Assembly (NCBI GenBank): GCA_017515945.1
Contig: JAFWDX010000022.1
Span: 1-6,158, forward strand
Source of the DNA: Blautia sp.
GTDB taxonomy: Bacteria > Bacillota > Clostridia > Lachnospirales > Lachnospiraceae
Direction: 5' to 3'
Length of the DNA stretch: 6,158 bases
Part shown: positions 6,136-6,158 of the stretch, piece after piece
Numbering within the stretch: position 1 is the first letter of the stretch
Layout of the letters: every line of letters starts with the position of its first letter
Position numbers and translations under genes: made by a program
Notes under the pieces: generated by a model
Seen by the model: only the letters and a program-made list of their open reading frames with translations
Databases searched by the model: none
What the model was told of the DNA's origin: nothing

Positions 6136-6158
6136 GTCAGGGGGACAGGTTCCTTGAC
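6136..6158. repeat. G-rich REP-like element at window edge (partial)
   Basis: GTCAGGGGGACAGGTTCCTTGAC begins three bases after the permease stop. GTCAGG can pair with CCTTGAC if one T is bulged, giving a small hairpin with a GGGACAGGTT-type loop. The GGGGGACAGGTTCC core resembles the reverse complement of the ACAGAACCGTCCCC elements before the operon. The sequence may continue past the window, so its full extent is unknown. Confidence 0.45.

Overview
The window looks like chromosomal DNA of a gut-type Clostridium relative, most likely Lachnospiraceae. This rests on moderate GC, strong AGGAG-type Shine-Dalgarno sites, a secreted acidic protein with Tp47-like and fibronectin III-like domains, and a MacB/FtsX-type ABC exporter. 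The family-level placement is inference. All supported genes are on the + strand.

Region 1 (52-2645) is one secreted multidomain protein gene. In order it encodes a signal peptide, an acidic linker, two tandem 234-residue copies of a domain resembling the Treponema Tp47 family and its clostridial relatives, a short CxxC-containing segment, and two fibronectin type III-like domains. A one-base loss in an A-run near 1806-1809 breaks the reading frame inside the second Tp47-like copy. As it stands the gene yields a 606-residue product ending in 20 out-of-frame residues, plus an open but uninitiated C-terminal piece ending at 2645. Both parts look well preserved, so the break is either recent or a sequencing error.

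Region 2 (2646-3132) has no convincing gene. It holds a very long near-perfect inverted repeat (2653-2767), a candidate promoter with an overlapping palindrome (2787-2820), and an array of 39-bp tandem repeats (2938-3108). The last units of the array carry small hairpins of the type ACAGAACCGTCCC...GTGT.

Region 3 (3133-6132) is a two-gene ABC exporter operon: a 233-residue MacB/LolD-type ATPase, followed with no gap by a 765-residue permease containing two FtsX-type modules. The likely complex is two ATPase subunits on one long permease chain, moving or sensing a substrate at the outer face of the membrane. The substrate cannot be told from the sequence, and no membrane-fusion protein, two-component system or regulator gene lies in the window. 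The last bases (6136-6158) begin another G-rich repeat-like element that runs to the window edge.

I see no tRNA, rRNA, CRISPR array or transposase. The most unusual material is the repeat-rich spacer between the two transcription units and the frameshift in the surface protein; I found no clear evidence of an undescribed system.
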